From FEN-1297 sp963787005 (GTDB lineage: Bacteria > Bacteroidota > Ignavibacteria > Ignavibacteriales > Ignavibacteriaceae), in the NCBI GenBank assembly GCA_963787005.1, contig CAWBBX010000124.1:1-49938 (forward strand): a stretch of 49,938 bases of DNA. Direction: 5' to 3'. The notes below the pieces were generated by a model. The model did no database searches. It was not told where the DNA came from and saw only the letters and a list, made by a program, of their open reading frames with translations. The translations under genes were made by a program, and so were the position numbers. Every line of letters starts with the position of its first letter. The stretch's first letter is position 1. Of the stretch, positions 33,619 through 42,583 are shown in pieces.

Positions 33619-36600
33619 ATGAAAAAGACACACACCGCGCAAATAGTCTTTGCTATTTTCATTTTTTCCTGTTTTACTATTTTTTCACAATCCGGATTAA
33701 ATAACTCCGTGCTGACCGACGGAGGTAATACTTATTTAAATATTATTGATTCGGGACCGGCCGACGCTTCGGCCAATACGGACGCCTATAAAATTACCGG
33801 CACTACTATTTCCTTGGAAGCTTGGGTTTATCCCGTATACTTTTCATCCGGCAACAACACAATTATAGAACGGGCGCTTTCCGTTGAGGCGGATCCTTAC
33901 TACAGCTACTCTCTGTCCGTAAGCAGTACGGGAGGAATGCCGCAGGCTTATTTCGGAATATCTGACGGAACGTCCGGGAGCTCGGTTATTGTAGCCGATC
34001 CGGATCAGCTTCCCAAATTTCAATGGACACATATCGCCGGTACGTACGACGGTACTTTTCTACGTATCTATGTAAACGGAGAATTAAAAGATCAGGTTGC
34101 CTCGTCTGTTTCATTAATCGGAAACGGCTACGGTCTTTTTATAGGAAGATCGAGATACGGTAACGGCTTCTACGGTATGATCGACGATGCGAGACTGTGG
34201 AATGTTACCCGGAGTCAATCGGACATTTCAGAAAACATGATGAACGAATTGACAGGCTCTGAGGCCGGCTTGGCCGGATACTGGAAAATGAACGACTTAA
34301 TAAGCGTCGGCTATTCTTTAGTAGTTAAAGATGAAACCAATAATCATAATGAATTGGTCACAAATATTCCTCCGATCGCTGAACTTAGTCCTACTACACC
34401 CGGCGGAATTCCCGCGTTTACGTTTTCTCCCGCTTCACTCGACTTCGGTATTACCGAGCAAAGAACAGCCGTCTCGAGAACTTTAAGCTTCACTAATACG
34501 AGCAGCTATCCGCTTGTTGGTGTCATTAGCAGTCAATCTAATGATATAGGAATGGGTGCCCGAGTATTTTATGCGGCAGCCAATTCAGCTTCAAATCTTA
34601 CTTTCGCAATAACACCCCTTGCAGGAGGGGATATTAGCGGAAATATAATTACAGAAGCCAATGACGGTTCTTTAAATCTCCTGCCGTTTACAATTTCCTC
34701 AATAAGCCTGCAGCGCATTGACGCAAACAATATCGGCATGTGGCTGCGCAGGGACGGAAGGTTTGCGTTGAATCCGATAACTACTTTACCGGGAGGATTC
34801 GAATGGCCGATAAATTCGGGAAAGACGGCAATATATACCTCGGGTATATGGATCGGCGCGCAGGTATCGGGAGAAACGCGAACCGCCGCCGCTTCGTACA
34901 ACACCGAGTTCTCTCCGGGTCCAGAAATAGGCGGTGCACCTGCTGATCCGAATAATACTGAATACCGGGTATTTAAAATTAATGCGGAAGATAACGCATC
35001 AACAAATCCGGACTACGCAGAATGGCCTGCAAATCTGGGAGCACCCGTTAATGCAGATGGAACACCCAAAGTCATAGGCGATCAAACTTTATTTAATGTC
35101 TATAACGATCTTAATGCCGAACTTCATAATTACGTTTTCTATTCCGCCCCGCTCGGAGCGGAAGTACAACAAACAACTTTCGGCTTTAACTCACCGGGCG
35201 CTCTGGCAAATACGGTCTTTTTAAGATTTAAAATAATCAACAAGAGCAGCGATACATGGAACAACACCTATGTATCTCTTTGGAGCGATCCCGACTTAGG
35301 GTACGCTTACGATGATCTAGTGGGAATAGATGTGGATAGAAATATGGGATTTGTGTACAATGGATCTGCAAATGATGCCGTATACGGATCTCAACCTCCG
35401 GCGCTTGGCTATAAAATCCTTAAGGGTGCATTCTTCACCAAGCCGATACAAGCTTTCGCAAATTATATCAACGGCGGAACGTATCCTCACAGAGATCCGG
35501 GAAATGCACAGGAGGCTTACAACTATATGCAGGGACTGCTTCAGGACGGTTCTCCTTACCTTGACCCGATAACGTCTCAGCCGACCGTGTTTTCACTTAA
35601 CGGCGACCCGGTTACCGGCAGCGGCTCGATAGATTCTAACCCGGGCGACAGACGCTTCTTATTTTCGACTGGACCCTTAACCATGGAGCCGGGACAGTCG
35701 AAGGAAATGATAGCTGCCATAATTGTCGGACAGGGAACCGATTATTTAAACAGTATAACCGCACTGAGAAGCGAAGCGGACGAGATACAAAATCTTTTTG
35801 ACGGAGGCTATATATTCGGCGGCGCGCTGGAAAACATCGCCTCATCTTCCGCGCTTCCCAACACCGAAGGTACTTTGGACGATATAAGCAATTCATCGAC
35901 TGTAATAGATTTTAATTCAGGTGAAACCGGCGCTACTGTTGAGATAGGAACCTATACCGGCCCGCCTCCGGGCGCGCTTGATATTACTTCTCCTACTATC
36001 GCCGGAGTCGGGAAATATCTCGAAATACAAACCGGCGGAACCATTGAGTGGCCGGTTAATTTACGAGTATACTATACCGCCAACGACCTCAATCAGGCGG
36101 GAGTTTCCGAGGGCGATTTGGATGGACTCTACTACTGGGACGATGTTAACAACATTTGGAACATTTACTCAAATTCCGGAGATGAGGACCAGGGACGGGG
36201 CGTTTCAACAACTTCAGTTAATACCACGAACGTTACTATCAACGGAATTGAATATGAAGGTTACGTTTCGACGGTTGCCTATCACGTTGCTCCCATTATA
36301 ATAGGGGCAACCGTAAAAAATATTTCGCAGCAGTATGATGCGCTAATTTCATTTATAAATTCCCTGCATAAATCCGACTTTAAAAAACCGGGCGAACAGA
36401 CACGCAGAAACCTGGTCGACTTAATAGAACACTCGGAAGACAAATATGAGAGAGGAAAACTTAAACAGGCTTATAAGATCCTGGAAGAATCGGTTCTTAA
36501 TCATCTAACCGTTAAGCAAAAAGATAACGGCAAAAAGAAGGACGGAAAAGACAACGGTAAGAGCAACAAAAAAAATGATAGCAAAAACGATAAAGACAAG

Positions 36601-37014
36601 AAAAATGCCGACAATCAGCTTTGGGTTACCGACAATACTGCGAGAGAAGCAATAATCACAATGGTTGAAAATATAATCTCTAACCTGAAGAATCCGCCTA
36701 TGAACAAACAAATGATGTCGGCAGATCAAAAACAGTTGCTCAAAGCTCCGCCGGAATATTTCTTATCTCAAAACTATCCGAATCCCTTTAATCCTTCTAC
36801 AACTTTCCGATTCGGAATTGCTCAGGGGGGACAGGTAACGCTGAAGATCTTTAACACGCTGGGTCAGGAAGTTGCCGTATTAATTAATAGAGAAATGCCC
36901 GCGGGCACTTACGAAATAAACTGGAATGCGTCCGGACTGCCGAGCGGAATGTATATATACAAACTTCAATCGGATAAATACAGCCAGACGGCAAAATTAA
37001 TTCTATTGAAATAA
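33619..37014 (+). CDS. Secreted LamG-domain protein with type IX secretion sorting tail
   Basis: A 1131-residue surface or secreted protein. A signal peptide (MKKTHTAQIVFAIFIFSCFT) is followed by a LamG-like jelly roll (about 40-215) with SLEAWVYPVYFSSGNNTIIE, WTHIAGTYDGTFLRIYVNGE and FIGRSRYGNGFYGMIDDARL. The middle part has no family that I can name, with an ASH-like strand block near 270-350. Residues about 967-997 are a lysine/asparagine/aspartate-rich linker. The last 85 residues start SQNYPNPFNPSTTFRFGI and end TAKLILLK, the Por-type tail recognised by the type IX secretion system in Bacteroidota and Ignavibacteria. Function is unknown; binding of glycans or cells through LamG is possible. 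A strong terminator follows. Confidence 0.9.
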   Translation: MKKTHTAQIVFAIFIFSCFTIFSQSGLNNSVLTDGGNTYLNIIDSGPADASANTDAYKITGTTISLEAWVYPVYFSSGNNTIIERALSVEADPYYSYSLSVSSTGGMPQAYFGISDGTSGSSVIVADPDQLPKFQWTHIAGTYDGTFLRIYVNGELKDQVASSVSLIGNGYGLFIGRSRYGNGFYGMIDDARLWNVTRSQSDISENMMNELTGSEAGLAGYWKMNDLISVGYSLVVKDETNNHNELVTNIPPIAELSPTTPGGIPAFTFSPASLDFGITEQRTAVSRTLSFTNTSSYPLVGVISSQSNDIGMGARVFYAAANSASNLTFAITPLAGGDISGNIITEANDGSLNLLPFTISSISLQRIDANNIGMWLRRDGRFALNPITTLPGGFEWPINSGKTAIYTSGIWIGAQVSGETRTAAASYNTEFSPGPEIGGAPADPNNTEYRVFKINAEDNASTNPDYAEWPANLGAPVNADGTPKVIGDQTLFNVYNDLNAELHNYVFYSAPLGAEVQQTTFGFNSPGALANTVFLRFKIINKSSDTWNNTYVSLWSDPDLGYAYDDLVGIDVDRNMGFVYNGSANDAVYGSQPPALGYKILKGAFFTKPIQAFANYINGGTYPHRDPGNAQEAYNYMQGLLQDGSPYLDPITSQPTVFSLNGDPVTGSGSIDSNPGDRRFLFSTGPLTMEPGQSKEMIAAIIVGQGTDYLNSITALRSEADEIQNLFDGGYIFGGALENIASSSALPNTEGTLDDISNSSTVIDFNSGETGATVEIGTYTGPPPGALDITSPTIAGVGKYLEIQTGGTIEWPVNLRVYYTANDLNQAGVSEGDLDGLYYWDDVNNIWNIYSNSGDEDQGRGVSTTSVNTTNVTINGIEYEGYVSTVAYHVAPIIIGATVKNISQQYDALISFINSLHKSDFKKPGEQTRRNLVDLIEHSEDKYERGKLKQAYKILEESVLNHLTVKQKDNGKKKDGKDNGKSNKKNDSKNDKDKKNADNQLWVTDNTAREAIITMVENIISNLKNPPMNKQMMSADQKQLLKAPPEYFLSQNYPNPFNPSTTFRFGIAQGGQVTLKIFNTLGQEVAVLINREMPAGTYEINWNASGLPSGMYIYKLQSDKYSQTAKLILLK

Positions 37015-37041
37015 AACGCCCCCCCCCATTTCGCGGCTTAT

Positions 37042-37069
37042 AAACCACCGCGCTCCGCGGTGGTTTTTT
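37042..37069 (+). terminator. Intrinsic terminator after the T9SS cargo gene
   Basis: AAACCACCGCG-CTC-CGCGGTGGTTT forms a perfect 11-base stem (37042-37066) with a three-base loop, followed by a T-run to 37069. It ends the secreted-protein gene on the plus strand. Just upstream is a run of nine C residues (37019-37027), a possible slippage or assembly-error site. Confidence 0.9.
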
Positions 37070-37161
37070 ATTTTAAATTAATTTTCAGCCAAGCTCACAA
37101 AAGTTTACTTGGTTGTTTCTTATATTCGAGTAAAATTTTCTTCAATCATTTAAAATCATAA

Positions 37162-37998
37162 ATGAGCACATCCGGACAAAACTTTAAGATCATATTTATA
37201 GATATCGACGGCACGCTTATCAACAAAGAGCGGGAGCTATCAAAAGGAACAGTAAAGGAAATAAGACGCGTGTCTTCGCAAGGTGTAAGAGTAATACTCG
37301 CTTCTTCGAGAATGCCTAAGTCGATGCGGTATTTCCTGGAAGAGATAGAAATTAATGAGCCGATTATTTGCCACAACGGCGCTTTGATACAAAGCGAAAT
37401 AAGAGACGACAGAAGTACGGATGTTTTACTCAGCGTTCCTCTTGTGCAATCCGTCGCCGAAGCGGTTTATGAAACGGGGAGGGTCGCAGGCATACATGCC
37501 GGTTTTTATCTTCACGATTACTGGTATGAAGAGAAGATCGACCGGTGGGCTCAAAGAGAAATTAATAACACGAAAGCAGAGCCGGAAATAACGGGCATTA
37601 AAAATCTGTTACACGAATGGAAGGAAGAAAATCTCGGTCCCCATAAAATTATGTGCATGGGCGAAGGGGGCAAAATGGACTTGTTTACGGCTTTGGTAAA
37701 AGAAAAATGCGGAGAATCGATAGCGGCTTACAGATCAAAAAAAACTTATCTCGAAATAACCAGCGCAAAAACTTCTAAAAAAACAGCGGCCGGGTTTCTT
37801 CAGAATAAATACGGCATTAAACAAGAAGAGGTAATTGCGATCGGCGACAATTACAACGACTCGGAAATGATAAGCTGGGCGGGACTTGGGGTTGCCATGG
37901 GCAACGCGCATGAATCAATTAAACAACTCGCGGATTATGTTGCACCGACAAATAACGACGACGGCGTCGCACACGTCATCAAAAAATATTTTCCGTAA
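37162..37998 (+). CDS. HAD-superfamily Cof-type phosphatase
   Basis: A 278-residue phosphatase of the Cof/YidA subfamily (HAD-IIB). KIIFIDIDGTLINKERELSK contains the DxDGTL motif with the nucleophilic aspartate, VILASSRMPKSMRYFLEEIE the second motif, ISSAKTSKK-like TSAKTSKKTAAGFLQNKYGI the lysine motif, and AIGDNYNDSEMISWAGLGVA the metal-binding GDxxND motif; MGNAHESIKQLADYVAP closes it. These enzymes dephosphorylate sugar phosphates, nucleotides or cofactors. The substrate cannot be determined. The next 160 bases hold a dispersed palindrome and no gene. Confidence 0.93.
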   Translation: MSTSGQNFKIIFIDIDGTLINKERELSKGTVKEIRRVSSQGVRVILASSRMPKSMRYFLEEIEINEPIICHNGALIQSEIRDDRSTDVLLSVPLVQSVAEAVYETGRVAGIHAGFYLHDYWYEEKIDRWAQREINNTKAEPEITGIKNLLHEWKEENLGPHKIMCMGEGGKMDLFTALVKEKCGESIAAYRSKKTYLEITSAKTSKKTAAGFLQNKYGIKQEEVIAIGDNYNDSEMISWAGLGVAMGNAHESIKQLADYVAPTNNDDGVAHVIKKYFP

Positions 37999-38091
37999 AA
38001 ATCATAACTGAATCTCCTCTCAACTTGTATTGTGAGGAGGGTTTGAGCCCCCTCCCCCACGATGTAAAATTATGAATTGGGTTAAAATAAT

Positions 38092-38119
38092 GTAGGGACA
38101 ACTCATGAGTTGTCCCTAC
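38092..38119. repeat. Perfect 28-base palindrome
   Basis: The sequence GTAGGGACAACTCA is followed directly by its exact complement, so 14 + 14 bases pair without a loop. The GTAGGGAC...GTCCCTAC ends are those of a repeat class seen in many bacterial genomes and resemble the 602-631 palindrome. It lies between convergent genes and may end transcription in either direction. Confidence 0.75.
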
Positions 38120-38163
38120 GTCCAAATGATTAAAAATATTTGATACAATATTTCTTATCGCGA

Positions 38164-39160
38164 TTAATCTATTTCTAAAACAATTTTCCCCGTATTCTTG
38201 TTTTCTTCCATATACTCGTGCGCCTTTGCCGCGTCCTTCCAGTTAAAAACCGAATCGATTACCGGCTTGAGTTTTTTCTCTTTAAATTTCTCTAGCGCGA
38301 ACGAAGCGAAATCTTGCGTAAGCTTAATTTGATAATCTAGCGATCTTGATCTTAAAGTGGAACCGATAATACTTAATCTCTTCATCAATATTTTTCTTAG
38401 ATCAAATTCGTCAACCTTACCGCCTCCGAGCGAAGCGAGAATAATTAATCTTCCGTCGGTGTTCATGCATTCAATATTATTGTTTGAAATACGGACCGGC
38501 TATAAAATCAACTACAACATCCGCGCCGCGGTTATCCGTATGCCTTAAAACTTCTTCTGAAAATTTTTCCTTCTTATAATCTATCGCCTTCTCCGCTCCG
38601 AGCTCGAGACATGCTTTGTGTTTTCCTTCCGATGCCGTAATAATCACGTGCGCGCCTATTTCGCGCGCAATCTGAATTCCCGCAGTTCCCACGCCGCTGC
38701 CGCCCGCGTGAATAAGCGCGGTTTCGTTTGTCTTCAATTTACCGTACCATATCAAAGCCTGATATGCGGTGAGAAAAACTTCCGGTATCGCAACTGCTTC
38801 CGTCATGCCCATTCCTTCGGGCACGGGCATAGCCATATCTTGGTTGATCACCGCGTACTCAGCGTATCCGCCTCCGGGAATTAGTCCGAAGACTTTATCC
38901 CCGACTTTCCATTTTTTAATAGACGCGCCCGTTTCTTCCACGATGCCGGCAATTTCGAGTCCCAATATTTTACTGGCGCCTTCGGGCGGAGGATATTTAC
39001 CCATACGCTGAAGCGTGTCGGCGCGGTTTATACCCGCGGCATTTACTTTAACTAATAATTCGTTTCCTTTCGGAGCCGGCTTTTCCGCTTCGCCTAATTT
39101 CAGCACATACGGACCGTTCGGCTCATCAAAAATTATCGCTTTCATTTTTTCCGAAGACAT
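38164..39160 (-). pseudogene. NAD(P)H quinone oxidoreductase (PIG3-type), frameshifted
   Basis: The gene is in two frames that join to a normal medium-chain reductase. The first (from ATG 39160) has MKAIIFDEPNGPYVLKLGEA, AGINRADTLQRMGKYPPPEG, EVFLTAYQALIWYGKLKTNE and ALIHAGGSGVGTAGIQIARE, with the AxxGxxG cofactor motif, to VVVDFIAGPYFKQ. One extra T near 38479 breaks the frame; skipping it gives NIECMNTDGRLIILASLGGG, followed by the C terminus NTGKIVLEID. It is closest to the zinc-free PIG3/TP53I3-type quinone oxidoreductases. The start at 39160 is preceded by AAGGA. Open question: real inactivation or sequencing error. Confidence 0.88.
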
Positions 39161-39351
39161 GACGTCCTTCTCTCTGAGTTTGTTCATACTGTATTTCACA
39201 TAAAATAAAAAAAATATTGTTAATTAATTATGATGATCTTCAAAACCGTAACTGTCTAAAATAAGATAGAATTTTCATGGGCGGCAAATATCGATAGCAC
39301 CTACTATGTTAAGGCATGTTTGCCAATAGGGGATGTCTTAAAAGGGGGTTT

Positions 39352-39448
39352 CTTTGTGGTTCTTTGAGCCTTTGCGTCTTTGTGGCAAATAAAAAGCAGT
39401 TTATCAATAATTTAATTTCTGTAGCCACGAAGGCTCTAAGGCACAAAG
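39352..39448. repeat. Inverted-repeat element without cargo
   Basis: CTTTGTGGTTCTTTGAGCCT... (39352-39386) and GCCACGAAGGCTCTAAGGCA... (39424-39448) form an imperfect inverted pair around about 37 bases. The motifs TTTGAGCCTTTGCGTCTTTG are of the same class as the arms at 6571 and 10402. The rest of 39200-39667 is AT-rich with nothing recognisable. Confidence 0.5.
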
Positions 39449-39667
39449 TTGTTCAACATTCTTTTGCGACAGCCTCTACAAGATGAGGTCTCTAAAGCCC
39501 GAAAGAAAATGCAAATCTTTTATATAAAAGGATTTAAAGAGGTATTTTATATTGTCTGCTCACCACACAAAAAACGCCATAAAACAGTAACAAACAATAA
39601 TAAACTTGCTTATTCAACAAATTAATATTATGTTGAAGTTAGCTAAAGGGGAGAAAGGAGCTTTGTA

Positions 39668-40423
39668 ATGGAAAGCAAGTTTAGTTTTACCGCACTTTTG
39701 CCGGGACTTCATAACAAGGACGAATTTTTCGACGGGATCTTGCACGAAATCAAAACTTGGCAGCGTATCCGGCGTCTTACACTGCTCTTCATAGTTATGA
39801 CCTTTCTGTACGGCGTAGTAATGGGATCCTACAGCGGCGTTCTTCAGGCAATAACAGCCGGAATTAAAGTTCCGGTTTTATTTCTCCTGTCGCTTATTAT
39901 CTGCTTCCCGGCTTTCTTTGTTCTGCAGTTTATACTCGGATCAAAAATGCTGCTTTCTCACATGACAATAATTATACTTTCCGGATTCGTGCTGACAAGC
40001 GCGATAATGCTTTCCTTTACGCCTATTATTATATTGTTTGTTCTGACGGGCGGAAATTATTATTTTCTGCAGCTGCTTCACATTGCTGTTTTCGCCGTAG
40101 CAGGAATATTCGGCATGAAAACAGTTCTCGATGCATTGAAGTATTCTTGCGAACAAAAAAATGTTTATCCTAAAACAGGCGTAGAGGTTTTCAGGTTCTG
40201 GGCCGTTATTCTGGCATTTGTCGGGATTCAATTAGCATGGAACCTTCAGCCGTTCCTTGCCGAAAAAACAGCGGGCTATACTTTATTTAAAAAATATAAA
40301 GGGAATTTCTACACTGCGGTTATCTACTCGATACAGCAGCTTTCTACCCCGGAGAAACCAGCGGCAATGCCGGATAGAGATCATCCGGTTTTCTTCCGCG
40401 ATACAACAAAGGCGGTGAGGTAA
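39668..40423 (+). CDS. Multi-pass membrane protein of unknown function
   Basis: A 251-residue protein with six or so hydrophobic helices, e.g. LTLLFIVMTFLYGVVMGSYS, VPVLFLLSLIICFPAFFVLQ, TIIILSGFVLTSAIMLSFTP, LLHIAVFAVAGIFGMKTVLD and VFRFWAVILAFVGIQLAWNL. The soluble N terminus begins MESKFSFTALLPGLHNKDEF, and the C-terminal part is soluble. It resembles a group of Yip1-like membrane proteins, but I cannot assign a family with confidence. The start is supported by AAGGAG upstream. A small HTH gene begins one base after its stop, so the two are certainly co-translated, which suggests that the DNA-binding protein or its partner serves the same system. Confidence 0.8.
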   Translation: MESKFSFTALLPGLHNKDEFFDGILHEIKTWQRIRRLTLLFIVMTFLYGVVMGSYSGVLQAITAGIKVPVLFLLSLIICFPAFFVLQFILGSKMLLSHMTIIILSGFVLTSAIMLSFTPIIILFVLTGGNYYFLQLLHIAVFAVAGIFGMKTVLDALKYSCEQKNVYPKTGVEVFRFWAVILAFVGIQLAWNLQPFLAEKTAGYTLFKKYKGNFYTAVIYSIQQLSTPEKPAAMPDRDHPVFFRDTTKAVR

Positions 40424-40424
40424 A

Positions 40425-40655
40425 ATGCCCAGCGATGAGATAATGACTTTAGAGGAAGTTGCGGCATATCTTAAGGTAAAACCCCAGACAATTTATACTT
40501 GGGCGCAGGAGAAGAGAATTCCCGCAGCAAAGCTCGGAAAGGAATGGAGATTTAAAAGATCGATAATAGACGTTTGGTTCGACGGGCATTTTGACGATAA
40601 GTTTGATCATCTTCTTCATAAAAAACCCGAAAATACGAAAGATAATAAGGAATGA
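40425..40655 (+). CDS. Excisionase/MerR-like helix-turn-helix protein
   Basis: A 76-residue protein with EIMTLEEVAAYLKVKPQTIY, then WAQEKRIPAAKLGKEWRFKR, the HTH_17 fold found in excisionases and in stand-alone DNA-binding proteins of Bacteroidota. The C terminus is short and charged. The gene starts one base after the membrane-protein stop, so translation is coupled. Excisionase-type genes usually come with an integrase, but none is in view, so it is more likely a small regulator. The target is unknown; 200 bases of AT-rich DNA follow without a gene. Confidence 0.88.
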   Translation: MPSDEIMTLEEVAAYLKVKPQTIYTWAQEKRIPAAKLGKEWRFKRSIIDVWFDGHFDDKFDHLLHKKPENTKDNKE

Positions 40656-40856
40656 TGTGGTTACTATCATAGAGATATTATTAAAATATTTTTATAGCCC
40701 TACATGCAACAGAATTTTTATAAACACATTTACCGCACCATAACCATAATTCAATGTTCTCGTTAACTTAGAGACATGGATTTGTACAATATGTGCCTCC
40801 TCCTCTCACTATTAGCCGCGAAGAATTAGTGGGTTGTCAGAGACATATTTTATTAA

Positions 40857-41465
40857 TTATAATTTGAAATATAACCCCAACTTTAAGAATAAAGAATTGA
40901 AATTTAAATGCTCTTTCTTGTACGTATTAGAATATGAGCCCAAACGAGAATCTGATATATATAAAGTATATTCAGGTTGATTAAATGTTTTTGTAACCTC
41001 TACAACAAAATTGATCGGAGTATTTGCAGAGAAATTTAATCCAAGTGTAATTTCCTCCGACAGGCTATTTTTTACATTGATAGGTCCCCGAGTAGTTCCG
41101 TCAATAAATACTGGATTGCCGGATGACATAAGGTTTATTATATTATAAAAAACACCTGCTCCAACATAAGGTTCTATCGGCCATGTAAGTGGATAGTAAT
41201 TCAGCGAAATACCCAGGCTTGTGACTGTTAAAGTATGTCCAAAAGAAAAGTTATTCTCATTACTTAGTTCCCCAAGATAAAAACGTGTACAAGCATTAAT
41301 TGAAACCGGTAATTTTTTCAAAAAATAATTTAATTCTATATCCGGACCGATCTCATAATTCAAGTACTTATTTCCGGTTAAAATATCGGCTTTAATCCCT
41401 AATCTTAACGGTTGAGAATAGGCAATGCTTACTAGGAGAATTAAGAATAATATTAGTTTTTTCAT
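40857..41465 (-). CDS. Predicted outer-membrane beta-barrel protein
   Basis: A protein of about 202 residues. The N terminus KKLILFLILLVSIAYSQ is a signal peptide with a probable cleavage after the S-x-A-Y-S type end. The mature part alternates short polar and aromatic strands, ending in LNFSLFLKLGLYFKL-like NSLFLKLGLYFKL, with a terminal aromatic/leucine pattern that fits an outer-membrane barrel end. It contains PLRLGIKADILTGNKYLNYE and LGISLNYYPLTWPIEPYVGA, typical of small OmpA-like barrels. No enzyme motif is visible. I use ATG 41465; a GTG at 41480 would add five residues. Spacing to the lipoprotein gene upstream is about 65 bases. Confidence 0.7.
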   Translation of the reverse strand: MKKLILFLILLVSIAYSQPLRLGIKADILTGNKYLNYEIGPDIELNYFLKKLPVSINACTRFYLGELSNENNFSFGHTLTVTSLGISLNYYPLTWPIEPYVGAGVFYNIINLMSSGNPVFIDGTTRGPINVKNSLSEEITLGLNFSANTPINFVVEVTKTFNQPEYTLYISDSRLGSYSNTYKKEHLNFNSLFLKLGLYFKL

Positions 41466-41530
41466 AATCCATTTTTCCACTAATTTTATTTAAAGAAACA
41501 ATACAAATTAAGTTTATGTTTTCTTAAGAT

Positions 41531-42577
41531 TTAGTCCTCAATCACGGTATTAGTGGATTCTGTTCCTATAAATAACCAGTCTTCTCCTGGAGGAGGGGTG
41601 CTCGTGCCACTTGGATTTACACATTGATATTTCATGTAAAATAATCTTATAAATTGTCTAAGATAGCCGTGGGAATATGCTGCTGCACATATATTAGGAA
41701 ATTCATCGTTATAATGTGCCACAGGCAGATCATGTTCCTTGTATCCATAAATCCACACACCGGTCAATCCCAGATTCTGTGCGTGGCCAAATAAATCATT
41801 GTATTCAGCAACTTCTTTTGTTGATATCCAACTCATACTAAATGCGCCGTAATATCTATCCTGCATGTCTGTCCAGTCCGGCCTTTGATCATCATCTTCA
41901 GGCCAACTTACCCAAATCCTAGGACCTATTTCATACCAATGCATATAGGAACTAAACATAACTACATCCGAAATACTTACATCTACATCAAGTTCATAAG
42001 TGCGTTTATAACCATCTATTACGAACAATGAGGAAAACCCAAGTGTGTTCAGAGATTCTCTGACCTCTTGTATAGGAGTACCTTCATCGGCAGGTTCTCC
42101 AACGTAATAGGCATAAGCATCACCATAGTGACTTATGGTACTTAATCTATTCGCTACTGCGACACCGCCTACATTTATCATGAGGTTACTCAATGAGTAT
42201 CCTGCAGTAATCGCATTATCGTATTTATCCTGCTCTGCTGGAATCAGTAGCCCCGAAAATCCCCATTTGGTCCTCAATGTTTCCAAGTTGGCTACCGAGT
42301 AATCGAAAGGCCAAATACCAAATTTTTTACCGGGAGCTGGTTCATAATGATCAACCCTCCAATCATCAACAGGAACAATTGAACCGTAAGTATACCCAAC
42401 GACATACGGCTTAATACTTGCTACAGTCTGACCTAAAGAGTCTATTGTTGTAGATCTATTATTAACTTTTGGTAAGGTTTGTTTTTGAGGAGGAGGTACA
42501 ATATTATCTTCATTACTACATGAGGATATGATTATACAAAGTGAAAAGGAAAATAATAAAACAAAGATTGCTTTAAT
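41531..42577 (-). CDS. Lipoprotein of unknown function, apparent ATT start
   Basis: A 348-residue lipoprotein if translation begins at ATT 42577. The signal sequence reads (I)KAIFVLLFSFSLCIIISSCS, with the lipobox cysteine near residue 20. A stop (TAA at 42583-42581) precedes it by one codon, and GGGGGT lies seven bases before ATT, so either ATT is the start or an ATG was lost. TTG 42286 is the next start-like codon but would remove the signal. The body has EDNIVPPPQK, then GIWPFDYSVANLETLRTKWG and HWYEIGPRIWVSWPEDD. Its TIM-barrel-like pattern (GLTGVWIYGYKEHD, AYYVGEPADEG) resembles glycoside hydrolases in outline, but I cannot assign a family. Confidence 0.6.
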   Translation of the reverse strand: MKAIFVLLFSFSLCIIISSCSNEDNIVPPPQKQTLPKVNNRSTTIDSLGQTVASIKPYVVGYTYGSIVPVDDWRVDHYEPAPGKKFGIWPFDYSVANLETLRTKWGFSGLLIPAEQDKYDNAITAGYSLSNLMINVGGVAVANRLSTISHYGDAYAYYVGEPADEGTPIQEVRESLNTLGFSSLFVIDGYKRTYELDVDVSISDVVMFSSYMHWYEIGPRIWVSWPEDDDQRPDWTDMQDRYYGAFSMSWISTKEVAEYNDLFGHAQNLGLTGVWIYGYKEHDLPVAHYNDEFPNICAAAYSHGYLRQFIRLFYMKYQCVNPSGTSTPPPGEDWLFIGTESTNTVIED

Positions 42578-42583
42578 GTTTTA

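Noticed and set aside
40425..40655. Phage or integrative element at the excisionase-like gene
   Set aside because: No integrase, attachment repeat or phage gene is nearby; the gene is coupled to a membrane protein gene.
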